Assembly (NCBI RefSeq): GCF_017848315.1
Contig: NZ_JAFKEC010000007.1
Coordinates: 1 to 64,000 of the forward strand
DNA length: 64,000 bases
From: Pseudomonas palmensis
Lineage (GTDB): Bacteria > Pseudomonadota > Gammaproteobacteria > Pseudomonadales > Pseudomonadaceae
Direction of reading: 5' to 3'
Of this stretch, positions 8,882 through 16,769 are shown piece by piece (the first letter of the stretch is position 1; every line of letters begins with the position of its first letter). A program made the translations under genes and the position numbers. The notes under the pieces are model-generated. The model was not told the DNA's origin and did no database searches. It saw only the letters and a program-made list of their open reading frames with translations.

Positions 8882-9793
8882 ATGCACTTTCCAGATATGA
8901 ATTTGCTGGTCGCGCTGGATGCGCTGCTCGATGAAGGCAGTGTGGTCGGCGCGGCGCGGCGGATGAACCTGAGCCCCGCGGCCATGAGCCGTACCCTGAC
9001 GCGCATTCGCCATGCGGTGGGTGACCCGATTCTGGTGCGCGCCGGCCGCGGCCTGGTGCCCACGCCCAAGGCCATGGCCCTGCGCAGTCAGGTGCGCAGC
9101 GTGGTGGAGCAGGCCAACCAGGTGTTCAGTTCCAGTGACGAGGTCGACCTGCAGAGCCTGGAACGGGCCTTCAACCTGCGCGCCAACGATGTGTTCATCG
9201 CGCCCTTTGCCGCGCCCCTGCTGGAAACCATGCGCGAACAGGCGCCGCACACGGTGCTGCGCTTCGTGCCCGAAGGCGAGGGCGGCGACGAGGACGCCGC
9301 ACTGCGCGACGGGCGCCTGGACCTGTACATCAGTGCCACGCGCAACCTCGGTCCCGAGATCAAGGTGCAGAGCCTGTTCTCCACCACTTTCGTCGGCCTG
9401 GCGCGGGTCGATCACCCGATCTTCGATGACGAGATCACCCCCGAGCGCTTCGCCGGCTACGAGCAGATCAGCGTGTCGCGCCGTGGTCGCGCCGCCGGCC
9501 CGATCGATGCGGCGCTGGCCGGCATGGGCCTGCAGCGGCGCGTGGCGCTGATCACCCCGAGCTTTCATTCGGCGATGTTCTCGCTGCCCGACTCCGAGTT
9601 GCTGCTGGCGCTGCCCGAGCACGTGCTGATGAGCGTGGCCCGGCTCGGCCTGCCGCTGCGCTCGTTCCGCATCCCGATGGCGCTGGAGGCGGTGACCATC
9701 ATGCAGGCCTGGCACCCGCGCTTCGACAACGACCCCGCCCACCGCTGGTTGCGCCAGACCCTCAAGGAATGCTGCTCCAGGCACTACGCCTGA
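8882..9793 (+). CDS. LysR-family transcriptional regulator
   Basis: 303 residues with the N-terminal winged helix (MNLLVALDALLDEGSVVGAA) and a LysR substrate domain of the PBP2 class resembling NodD/LeuO-like members. In-frame ATGs at 8873 and 8882 compete; 8882 has a GGA 8 bases upstream and starts close to the helix-turn-helix. It precedes the MFS exporter operon on the same strand (191 bp gap) and is the obvious candidate regulator. It is divergent from the usp gene. Confidence 0.82.
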   Translation: MHFPDMNLLVALDALLDEGSVVGAARRMNLSPAAMSRTLTRIRHAVGDPILVRAGRGLVPTPKAMALRSQVRSVVEQANQVFSSSDEVDLQSLERAFNLRANDVFIAPFAAPLLETMREQAPHTVLRFVPEGEGGDEDAALRDGRLDLYISATRNLGPEIKVQSLFSTTFVGLARVDHPIFDDEITPERFAGYEQISVSRRGRAAGPIDAALAGMGLQRRVALITPSFHSAMFSLPDSELLLALPEHVLMSVARLGLPLRSFRIPMALEAVTIMQAWHPRFDNDPAHRWLRQTLKECCSRHYA

Positions 9794-9837
9794 GCCCGGG
9801 GCAGGCACGCGTTATCGACGGCTTTTGTGGATTGCGT

Positions 9838-9919
9838 TTGACGCAGCAATAAACTGCGAATATGTCAGTTTTCGTCATCTATTGGCCTCCATAGACTTGC
9901 CGGGTACTTAACTACCCGG
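9838..9919 (+). promoter_or_regulatory. Candidate sigma70 promoter and operator ahead of the MFS efflux operon
   Basis: TTGACG at 9838-9843 and TATGTC at 9861-9866 are separated by 17 bases, a good match to a sigma70 promoter. Just downstream, 9900-9919 is an inverted repeat (CCGGGTA, 6-base gap, TACCCGG). This could be a repressor site or a leader hairpin. Both precede the chosen start of the MFS gene at 9985. Confidence 0.45.
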
Positions 9920-9984
9920 AGTCCTCCTGCCATGTGTGTGCCTTTTTTCTGCCGTGCTTCAGCGCCTGTGGGCGGGGGCCGGCC

Positions 9985-11538
9985 ATGACGTCGCTGGCGG
10001 CCCAGGCGCCCTTGGGGGCCACCCCGGCGCCCGCCGCGGCGCCTGCCAAACCGGCCGCCCCGGCTGCCTTCGGCCTGCGTATCGTGGTGGGCCTGGTCGG
10101 CGTGCTGCTGGCGGTGCTGTGCGCCGGCCTCAACGAGATGGTCACCAAGATGGCCCTGGCCGACATCCGTGGCGGGATGCACATCGGCGCCGACGAAGGG
10201 GCCTGGCTGGTGGCGCTGTACTCGGCCACCTCGGTGTCGGCCATGGCCTTTGCGCCCTGGTGCTCGGTGACCTTCTCGCTGCGCCGCTTCACCCTGTGTG
10301 CCATCGGCGCCTTTGCCGTATTGGGGTTGCTCTGCCCGTTTGCACCCAACCTCGAAAGCCTGATGCTGCTGCGCACCCTGCAAGGCCTTGCCGGGGGCGC
10401 GCTGCCGCCGATGCTGATGAGCGTGGCGCTGCGCTTTCTGCCCCCCGGCATCAAGCTCTACGGCCTGGCCGGCTACGCCCTGACCGCAACCTTCGGGCCG
10501 AGCCTGGGCCTCCCGCTGGCGGGCATGTGGACCGAGTATGTCGGCTGGCAGTGGGCGTTCTGGCAGATCATCCTGCCCTCGCTGGTGGCCATGGGCTGCG
10601 TGGCCTGGGGCCTGCCGCAGGACCCGTTGCGCCTGGAGCGCTTCAAGCAGTTCGACTGGCGCGGCCTGTTGCTGGGGCTGCCGGCCATCTGCTCGATCGT
10701 GATCGGCCTGTCCCAGGGCGACCGCATGGGCTGGTTCAACTCGCCGCTGATCTGCTGGCTGCTGGGCGGCGGGGTGGTGCTGCTGGTGCTGTTCATGATC
10801 AACGAATGGTCGCACCCGCTGCCGTTCTTCAAGCTGCAGATGCTGCGCAACCGCAACCTGACCCACGCCCTGATCACCCTGGGCGGGGTGCTGGTGGTGC
10901 TGTCGGCCGTGATCATCATCCCCACCAACTACCTGGCCCAGGTCCAGGGCTATCGGCCCGTGCACAGCGGCCCGGTGATGCTGCTGGTGGCGCTGCCGCA
11001 ACTGCTGGCGCTGCCGCTGACCGCGGCGCTGTGCAACATCCGCGCGGTGGACTGCCGCTGGGTGCTGGCCATCGGCCTGGGCATGCTCGCCATGTCATGC
11101 CTGGGCGGCACGCAGATCACCTCGCAGTGGGTGCGCGAAAACTTCTATGTGCTGCAACTGTTCCAGATCTTCGGCCAGCCGATGGCGGTGATCCCGCTGC
11201 TGATGCTCGCCACCGGCGGCATGACCCCGCAGGACGGCCCGTTCGCTTCGGCCTGGTTCAACACCATCAAGGGCCTGGCTTCGGTGGTGGCTGCCGGGGT
11301 GCTGGAGGCCCTGACCACGGTGCGCCGGCATTTCCACTCCAACATGCTGGTGGACAACCTGGGCAACTCGCCGCTGGCTGCCAGCGATGCGCCGGGGCTG
11401 GCCAGGCGCATCCATGAGCAGGCCGTGGTGCTGACCTCGGCCGACCTTTACCTGTGCATGGCGCTGCTGGCACTGGCGCTGATCGTGCTGATTCCCTTTG
11501 TGCCTACCCGGATCTACCCGCCGCGTGCAGTGGCCTAG
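9985..11538 (+). CDS. MFS multidrug exporter, DHA2/EmrB type
   Basis: 517 residues and about 14 hydrophobic helices. After an Ala/Pro-rich N-terminal segment, the first helix begins near LRIVVGLVGVLLAVLCAG; motif-A-like and motif-C-like glycine-rich segments follow (GLAGYALTATFGPSLGLPLA). Together with the EmrA-like adaptor and NodT-like duct it forms a complete drug-proton antiport tripartite pump. A GTG at 9934 would add 17 residues; the ATG at 9985 has a G-rich ribosome site (GGGGG) and is preferred. The adaptor gene starts 20 bp downstream. Confidence 0.88.
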   Translation: MTSLAAQAPLGATPAPAAAPAKPAAPAAFGLRIVVGLVGVLLAVLCAGLNEMVTKMALADIRGGMHIGADEGAWLVALYSATSVSAMAFAPWCSVTFSLRRFTLCAIGAFAVLGLLCPFAPNLESLMLLRTLQGLAGGALPPMLMSVALRFLPPGIKLYGLAGYALTATFGPSLGLPLAGMWTEYVGWQWAFWQIILPSLVAMGCVAWGLPQDPLRLERFKQFDWRGLLLGLPAICSIVIGLSQGDRMGWFNSPLICWLLGGGVVLLVLFMINEWSHPLPFFKLQMLRNRNLTHALITLGGVLVVLSAVIIIPTNYLAQVQGYRPVHSGPVMLLVALPQLLALPLTAALCNIRAVDCRWVLAIGLGMLAMSCLGGTQITSQWVRENFYVLQLFQIFGQPMAVIPLLMLATGGMTPQDGPFASAWFNTIKGLASVVAAGVLEALTTVRRHFHSNMLVDNLGNSPLAASDAPGLARRIHEQAVVLTSADLYLCMALLALALIVLIPFVPTRIYPPRAVA

Positions 11539-11558
11539 TCCCGTCGAGAGAGAAAGAC

Positions 11559-12635
11559 ATGACCTCAAGTAAAACTTCCAGACTCACCCTGATCGCCGTG
11601 GCGGTGATCGTCGTCGCCGGCCTAGCCTATGTGGCGCTGCCCGCGCTGTTCGGCAGCGGCGGCACGCAGTCCACCAACGATGCGTACGTCACGGCCGACT
11701 ACACCGTGGTGGCGCCCAAGGTGTCGGGCTTCATCAAGGCGGTCCACGTCGAGGACAACCAGCAGGTCAAGGCCGGCCAGGTGCTGGCGCAGATCGACGA
11801 CCGCGACTTCCAGGCGGCGCTGGCCGCCGCCGACGCGCAGTTGCTGATGTCCCGCGCGCAGTACCAGAACGCCCGCGCCACCCTCGAACGCCAGGCTTCG
11901 CTGATCGCCCAGGCCCAGGCCACGGTGGCTGCCGACGAGGCGGCGCTGGCGTTCGCCAACCATGAACTGACCCGTCACACCCGCCTGGCCGAGCAGGGCG
12001 CCGGCACCGTGCAGAACGCCCAGCAGGCGCGCAGCCGGGTCGATCAGGCCCAGGCACGCCTGGCCAACACCCGTGCGGCGCTGGCCGCGGCACGCAAGCA
12101 GGTGGACATTCTCACCGCGCAGGTGGAGGCAGCCCAGGGCGGCCTCAAGCATGCCGAGGCCGCGCTGGACCGTGCCCGCCTGGACCTGTCCTACACGCAG
12201 ATCGTCGCACCCATCGACGGCATGGTCGGCGAGCGCGCCGTGCGCGTGGGCGCCTACGTCAACCCGGGCGCACGGCTGCTCTCGGTGGTGCCGCTGGCAC
12301 AGGCCTACGTGGTCGGCAACTTCCAGGAAACCCAGCTGACCCACGTGCAGCCAGGCCAGGCAGTGCTGGTGAGCGTGGATACCTTTGCCGGTGAACAGCT
12401 GCGCGGCCATGTACAGAGCGTGGCCCCGGCCACCGGCCTGACCTTTGCCGCAGTCAAGCCGGACAACGCCACCGGCAACTTCACCAAGGTGGTGCAGCGC
12501 ATCCCGGTGAAGATCGTGCTCGACGCCGACCAGCCATTGCTCAGCCGCCTGCGCGTGGGCATGTCGGTGATCGCCAGAATCGATACCCAGAGCCCGGCCA
12601 GGGCCCAGGCCGGCAACGAGGTCAGCGCTCGATGA
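11559..12635 (+). CDS. HlyD-family adaptor, EmrA type
   Basis: 358 residues: a single N-terminal transmembrane helix (residues about 7-27), lipoyl half-motifs (YTVVAPKVSGFIKAVHVEDN and a second after the hairpin), and a long coiled-coil hairpin rich in Ala/Gln/Arg (about 95-200). It bridges the MFS pump to the outer-membrane factor. The ATG has a GAGAGA ribosome site. Its stop overlaps the next gene by 4 bases (ATGA). Confidence 0.9.
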   Translation: MTSSKTSRLTLIAVAVIVVAGLAYVALPALFGSGGTQSTNDAYVTADYTVVAPKVSGFIKAVHVEDNQQVKAGQVLAQIDDRDFQAALAAADAQLLMSRAQYQNARATLERQASLIAQAQATVAADEAALAFANHELTRHTRLAEQGAGTVQNAQQARSRVDQAQARLANTRAALAAARKQVDILTAQVEAAQGGLKHAEAALDRARLDLSYTQIVAPIDGMVGERAVRVGAYVNPGARLLSVVPLAQAYVVGNFQETQLTHVQPGQAVLVSVDTFAGEQLRGHVQSVAPATGLTFAAVKPDNATGNFTKVVQRIPVKIVLDADQPLLSRLRVGMSVIARIDTQSPARAQAGNEVSAR

Positions 12636-14122
12636 ACTTCGCACAGGCTACTTCGCCCTTGCTGCTGGGCGCCACGCTGACCCTCGGCGCCTGCAGCCTG
12701 GGCCCCGATTTCGAAGCGCCGCGCTCCACCGCGCCGTCGGCCTGGCCGACCCTGCAGGACAAGGCCGGCCCCAGCCAGCCCGAGGCGACACCGCTGCAGG
12801 CGCGCTGGTGGGAGCAGTTCAACGATGCGCAGCTGTCGTCACTGGTGCAGCGCGCGGTCGAACGCAACCTGGACCTGCAGGTGGCCACCGCCCGGCTGAT
12901 GCAGAGCCGCGCGGTGCGCAGCAGCATTGCCTCCGAGCAGTACCCGTCGGTCGACCTGAACGGCAACTACAGCCGCGCCCGCAACAGCGAGGATGGCCTC
13001 AACGACCCGTCCGGCAAGAACGGCAAGTCGGCCTTCAACCTGTGGCAGGGCGACTTCACCGCTGCCTGGGAACTGGACCTGTGGGGCCGGGTGCGGCGTG
13101 AGGTGGAGGCCGCCGACGCCAGCGTCGAGGTGGCCGAAAACGACCGCCAGGGCGTGCTGCTGTCGTTGCTGGCCGAGACCGCCCACGACTATATCCAGCT
13201 GCGTGCGGTGCAGAGCACCCTGGCGGTGATCCGCGAGAACCTCGACGTGTCGCGCCACAGCCTGCGCCTGTCGCAGATGCGCCTGAACGATGGCGTGGCG
13301 ACCAACCTCGACGTGGCCCAGGCCAAGGCGCAGGTGGCGTCCATCGAGGCGCGCCTGCCCACCCTGGAAGACCGCCAGGCGCAACTGATCAACGCCCTGA
13401 GCCTGCTGCTGGCCGAACCGCCACGCAGCCTGCAGAACGAACTGCTGCAACCGGCACCGATGCCGCAGACCGCGCAGCGCTTTGCCATGGGCCTGCCCTC
13501 GGAACTGGCCGAGCGGCGCCCCGACATCCGCCAGGCACAGGCGCAACTGCACGCCGCCACGGCCAGCATCGGGGTGGCCAAGGCCAACTTCTATCCGAGC
13601 ATCCGCCTGTCGGGCAGCGCGGGGTTCCAGTCGCTGCAACTGTCGGACTTCGGCAACTGGAGTTCGCGCCGGTTTGCCATCGGCCCGCAGTTGAGCCTGC
13701 CGATCTTCGAGGGCGGGCGCCTGACCGGCGTGCTCAAGCTGCGCGAGGCGCAGCAGCAGGAAGCGGCTGTGCAGTACCAGCAGGTGGTGCTGCGCGCTTG
13801 GCACGAGATCGACGATGTACTGCGCCTGTACAACGCCAGCCAGCTGCGCCGCGACCTGCTCGACGAAGCGGTGCGCCAGAGCCGGGTGGCGCTGGACACC
13901 GCGCGCAACCAGTACGTGGAGGGCGCGGTCGACTTCCTCAACGTGCTGACCGTGCAGAGCGCCTTGCTGGCCAACCAGGAGCAGTGGGTCGAAAGCTCGG
14001 CGGCGGTGTCGCTGGCCATGGTTGGCCTGTACAAATCCCTGGGCGGGGGCTGGCAGTCATTTGCCCCACCGGCCCAGGCCAGCGCTGAACTCGATCGAGG
14101 GCAGCGGTCAAAGCACCCATGA
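12632..14122 (+). CDS. Outer-membrane efflux lipoprotein, NodT type
   Basis: 496 residues; signal peptide with lipobox LGAC at residues 18-21, then two OEP domains with TolC-type helices (ATNLDVAQAKAQVASIEARL and VDFLNVLTVQSALLANQEQW). It is the outer-membrane duct of the EmrAB-like system. It is translationally coupled to the adaptor (4-base overlap). It resembles the first duct at 2664 in architecture, but the two are clearly divergent in sequence. Confidence 0.9.
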   Translation: MNFAQATSPLLLGATLTLGACSLGPDFEAPRSTAPSAWPTLQDKAGPSQPEATPLQARWWEQFNDAQLSSLVQRAVERNLDLQVATARLMQSRAVRSSIASEQYPSVDLNGNYSRARNSEDGLNDPSGKNGKSAFNLWQGDFTAAWELDLWGRVRREVEAADASVEVAENDRQGVLLSLLAETAHDYIQLRAVQSTLAVIRENLDVSRHSLRLSQMRLNDGVATNLDVAQAKAQVASIEARLPTLEDRQAQLINALSLLLAEPPRSLQNELLQPAPMPQTAQRFAMGLPSELAERRPDIRQAQAQLHAATASIGVAKANFYPSIRLSGSAGFQSLQLSDFGNWSSRRFAIGPQLSLPIFEGGRLTGVLKLREAQQQEAAVQYQQVVLRAWHEIDDVLRLYNASQLRRDLLDEAVRQSRVALDTARNQYVEGAVDFLNVLTVQSALLANQEQWVESSAAVSLAMVGLYKSLGGGWQSFAPPAQASAELDRGQRSKHP

Positions 14123-14127
14123 GGCCT

Positions 14128-14157
14128 GCGCCGGCCGTGCCCCGGCACGGCCGGCGC
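14128..14157. other. Perfect GC-rich hairpin between duct and SDR genes
   Basis: A 14-bp perfect stem (14128-14141 with 14144-14157) lies directly after the duct stop codon. There is no T-tract, so it is more likely an RNA-stabilising or attenuating hairpin inside the operon than a classical terminator. Confidence 0.55.
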
Positions 14158-14197
14158 CGCGCCGGGGTTCACATGTCATCCAGAAAAGGACGCAGGT

Positions 14198-14992
14198 ATG
14201 AATATTTCCTTGCACGGCAAGCGTGCGATCGTCAGCGGCTCCACCGCCGGTATCGGCTTTGCCATTGCCCACGGGCTGGCCGAGGCCGGTGCCGAGGTGG
14301 TGGTCAACGGGCGCACCAAGGCCCGTGTCACGCGCGCCGTAGAACAGATCCAGCGCAAGTTGCCGGGGGCCAAGGTCAAGGGCATTGCGGCCGACCTGGG
14401 CACGGCCGAGGGGGCGGACATCCTGTTTGCCAAGGAGCCGGAAACCGACATCCTGGTCAACAACCTGGGCATCTTCGAGCCCAAGGGCTTCTTCGAGATC
14501 AGCGACGAGGACTGGCAGCGCTTCTTCGAGGTCAACGTGATGAGCGCGGTGCGCCTGTCGCGCCATTACGCCAAGGGCATGGCCACGCGCGAGTGGGGCC
14601 GGGTGCTGTTCCTGTCGAGTGAATCGGCGCTGCAGATCCCGACCGAGATGGTGCACTACGGCACCACCAAGACCGCTCTGCTGGCGATTTCCCGCGGGCT
14701 GGCCGAGACCCTGGCCGGTACCGGCGTGACCGTCAATGCGGTGCTGCCGGGCCCGACCCGCTCCGAAGGCGTGGGCGGCTACTTCAGCCAGATGGCCAGG
14801 GAGCAGGGGGTGGACAGCGAGACGCTGGAGGCCCGGTTCATTGCCGAGCACCGCCCCAGCTCGGTCATCAAGCGCCTGGCCACGGTCGAGGAGGTCGCCA
14901 ACATGGTGGTCTACCTGGCCTCGCGCCAGGCCAGCGCCACCACCGGCGCAGCCCTGCGCGTGGATGGCGGCGTGGTTCGTTCCATCGCCTGA
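14198..14992 (+). CDS. SDR-family oxidoreductase
   Basis: 264 residues with the classical short-chain dehydrogenase signatures: cofactor loop SGSTAGIG near residues 13-20, NNLG in place of NNAG near 88, catalytic Ser (LSSES) and the YGTTK active-site motif near 153-157. It is an NAD(P)-dependent oxidoreductase of unknown substrate. It is the fourth gene on the plus strand after the EmrAB-like exporter, separated by a hairpin, so it may be a modest member of that operon. A strong bidirectional hairpin follows its stop. Confidence 0.87.
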   Translation: MNISLHGKRAIVSGSTAGIGFAIAHGLAEAGAEVVVNGRTKARVTRAVEQIQRKLPGAKVKGIAADLGTAEGADILFAKEPETDILVNNLGIFEPKGFFEISDEDWQRFFEVNVMSAVRLSRHYAKGMATREWGRVLFLSSESALQIPTEMVHYGTTKTALLAISRGLAETLAGTGVTVNAVLPGPTRSEGVGGYFSQMAREQGVDSETLEARFIAEHRPSSVIKRLATVEEVANMVVYLASRQASATTGAALRVDGGVVRSIA

Positions 14993-15000
14993 TGCACCCT

Positions 15001-15035
15001 GCCGCGCCCGGGCGAGCGACTCGCCCGGGCGCGGC
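15001..15035. terminator. Bidirectional hairpin between convergent genes
   Basis: A perfect 16-bp stem (15001-15016 with 15020-15035, CGA loop) lies between the SDR gene (plus) and the decarboxylase gene (minus), whose stops it separates. Its position is that of a shared terminator, though neither side has a long T-tract. Confidence 0.6.
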
Positions 15036-15037
15036 CT

Positions 15038-16729
15038 TCAGCCGGCAATCGCCGGCAGGCTGGCCGGTTGCAGCCCGTAGTCGAACTCGGCGAACAGCCG
15101 GGCAAAGCGCTTGAGCGATTCGGGCGCGTCCATGCGTTCCATCACCACTTCGATGAACACCAGCGTGTCGGCCTGTGCGGCCTGGGCCAGCGCATCTTCG
15201 AGCTGGTCCTCGGTGTGCACGGTGAAGCTGCGCGAGCGCTCGCGGGTGTCCAGCACGCTGGCCAGTTGCGCATAGCGCCAGGGGTTCACGTCGTTGTAGC
15301 TGGCATGCTCGCCCAGGATCAGCCGTTCGATGGTGTAGCCATCGTTGTTGATCAGGAAGATCACCGGCTTGAGGTTGTGCGCCAGAATCGTCGACAGCTC
15401 CTGCACGGTCATCTGCAACGAGCCGTCGCCGATGAACAGCAGTTGGCGGCGTGTCGGTGCGGCCAGCAGGCTGCCCAGCAGCGCGGGCAGGGTGTAGCCG
15501 ATCGAGCCCCAGATCGGCTGGGTGATGCAGGTTGCCCCGGTCGGCAGGCGCAGGCCGCTGATGCCCGCCGACGAGGTACCGCTTTCGGCGATGACCAGGT
15601 CGTCGGCTTCGATCAGGTGGCCGATGCGCTGCCAGAAGCGCAGCTGGCTCAGCGGCTTGCCCGACAGCGCGGCGAACGCCGGGCTGGCACTGAACGGCGG
15701 GATGCGCTGGGCGCGGCGCTCGCGTGCCAGCGCCTGTTGGCCCAGCGCCTGGAGCACCTGGCCCAGGCTCACGGCGGTGTAGTGCTGCCTGGCGATCGAG
15801 GCCGCGTAGGCGTGCAACTGGATCAGCGCGCCGTCCATGAAGCTGTGGGAGAACAGTGCGGTGCTGGTGTCGGTGAAGCGTGCGCCAAGGCTGATAACGC
15901 AGTCGGATTGCTCCAGTGCCGCACGCACGCCGGGCGCGGAGCCGGCACCGGCGTAGGTGCCGAGGAACAGCGGGTGCGACTCGGGCAGCATGGCCTTGGC
16001 CGGCGGCAGGCAGGCGAAGGGCAGGTCGAAGCGCTCGATCAGCTCGAGCACCTGGGGCACCAGGCCAAAGCGCGCCACGTCCATGTCCACCAGCAGCACC
16101 GGCGAGCTGGCGGCATCCAGGCGTGCCACCAGCGCCCGTACCACCGCCTGCAGTTGCCCCGGCTCGCTGCGCGGCTCGCTCAGTTGCAGCGGCGTGTCGG
16201 GCACCTCGATCGGCAGGGTGGCCAGGTCGCTGGGCAGTTGCAGGTACACCGGGCGGCGTTCGCGGTAGCAGGTCTGCAATACGCGGTCGATTTCCATGGC
16301 GGCGTTTTCCACGGTGATGCGCGCCTGGGCCACGGTGAACTGGCGCAGGGTCACCATGATGTTGTCGTAGTTGCCGTCGCCCAGGGTGTGGTGCATCAGG
16401 GCCCGGTCGATGATCGCGTGCAGCGGCGGCATGCCCGACACCATGATCACCGGCACCCGCTCGGCATAGGCGCCGGCGATGCCGTTGAGTGCACTGAGGT
16501 CGCCCACCCCGTAGGTGGTCAGCACCGCGCCGAAGCCCTGGGTGCGGGCGTAGCCGTCGGCCGCGTAGGCCGCGTTGAGTTCGTTGCAGTTGCCGATGAA
16601 GTCGAGCGTGGGCAGCGCCTCGACCTGTTCGAGCAGGGTCAGGTTGTAGTCGCCGGGCACGCCGAACAGGTGGCGGATGCCGAATTCCTGAAGGCGGCGC
16701 AGCAGAAAATCGCCAATGGTCATGTCCAT
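15038..16729 (-). CDS. Thiamine-diphosphate 2-keto acid decarboxylase (indolepyruvate/phenylpyruvate decarboxylase type)
   Basis: 563 residues, the normal length for the pyruvate/indolepyruvate decarboxylase family. Visible catalytic features are FGVPGDYN with the equivalent of Asp27, the NCNELNAAYAADGYAR cofactor glutamate, the HH pair in LMHHTLG (His113/His114 equivalents), and the ThDP motif GDGSLQMTVQ ending in NNDGYTIE with the late catalytic Glu. It should decarboxylate a 2-keto acid to an aldehyde; aryl or branched keto acids are likely. It is the last gene of a minus-strand operon (thioesterase, acyl-CoA dehydrogenase, CoA ligase, decarboxylase), 40 bp after the ligase gene. No aldehyde dehydrogenase gene is nearby, which leaves the fate of the product open. 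Confidence 0.87.
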   Translation of the reverse strand: MDMTIGDFLLRRLQEFGIRHLFGVPGDYNLTLLEQVEALPTLDFIGNCNELNAAYAADGYARTQGFGAVLTTYGVGDLSALNGIAGAYAERVPVIMVSGMPPLHAIIDRALMHHTLGDGNYDNIMVTLRQFTVAQARITVENAAMEIDRVLQTCYRERRPVYLQLPSDLATLPIEVPDTPLQLSEPRSEPGQLQAVVRALVARLDAASSPVLLVDMDVARFGLVPQVLELIERFDLPFACLPPAKAMLPESHPLFLGTYAGAGSAPGVRAALEQSDCVISLGARFTDTSTALFSHSFMDGALIQLHAYAASIARQHYTAVSLGQVLQALGQQALARERRAQRIPPFSASPAFAALSGKPLSQLRFWQRIGHLIEADDLVIAESGTSSAGISGLRLPTGATCITQPIWGSIGYTLPALLGSLLAAPTRRQLLFIGDGSLQMTVQELSTILAHNLKPVIFLINNDGYTIERLILGEHASYNDVNPWRYAQLASVLDTRERSRSFTVHTEDQLEDALAQAAQADTLVFIEVVMERMDAPESLKRFARLFAEFDYGLQPASLPAIAG

Positions 16730-16769
16730 GAGTAGGGGAGCCTCGTGATCCTTGAGAGAGGGTGCGCCG

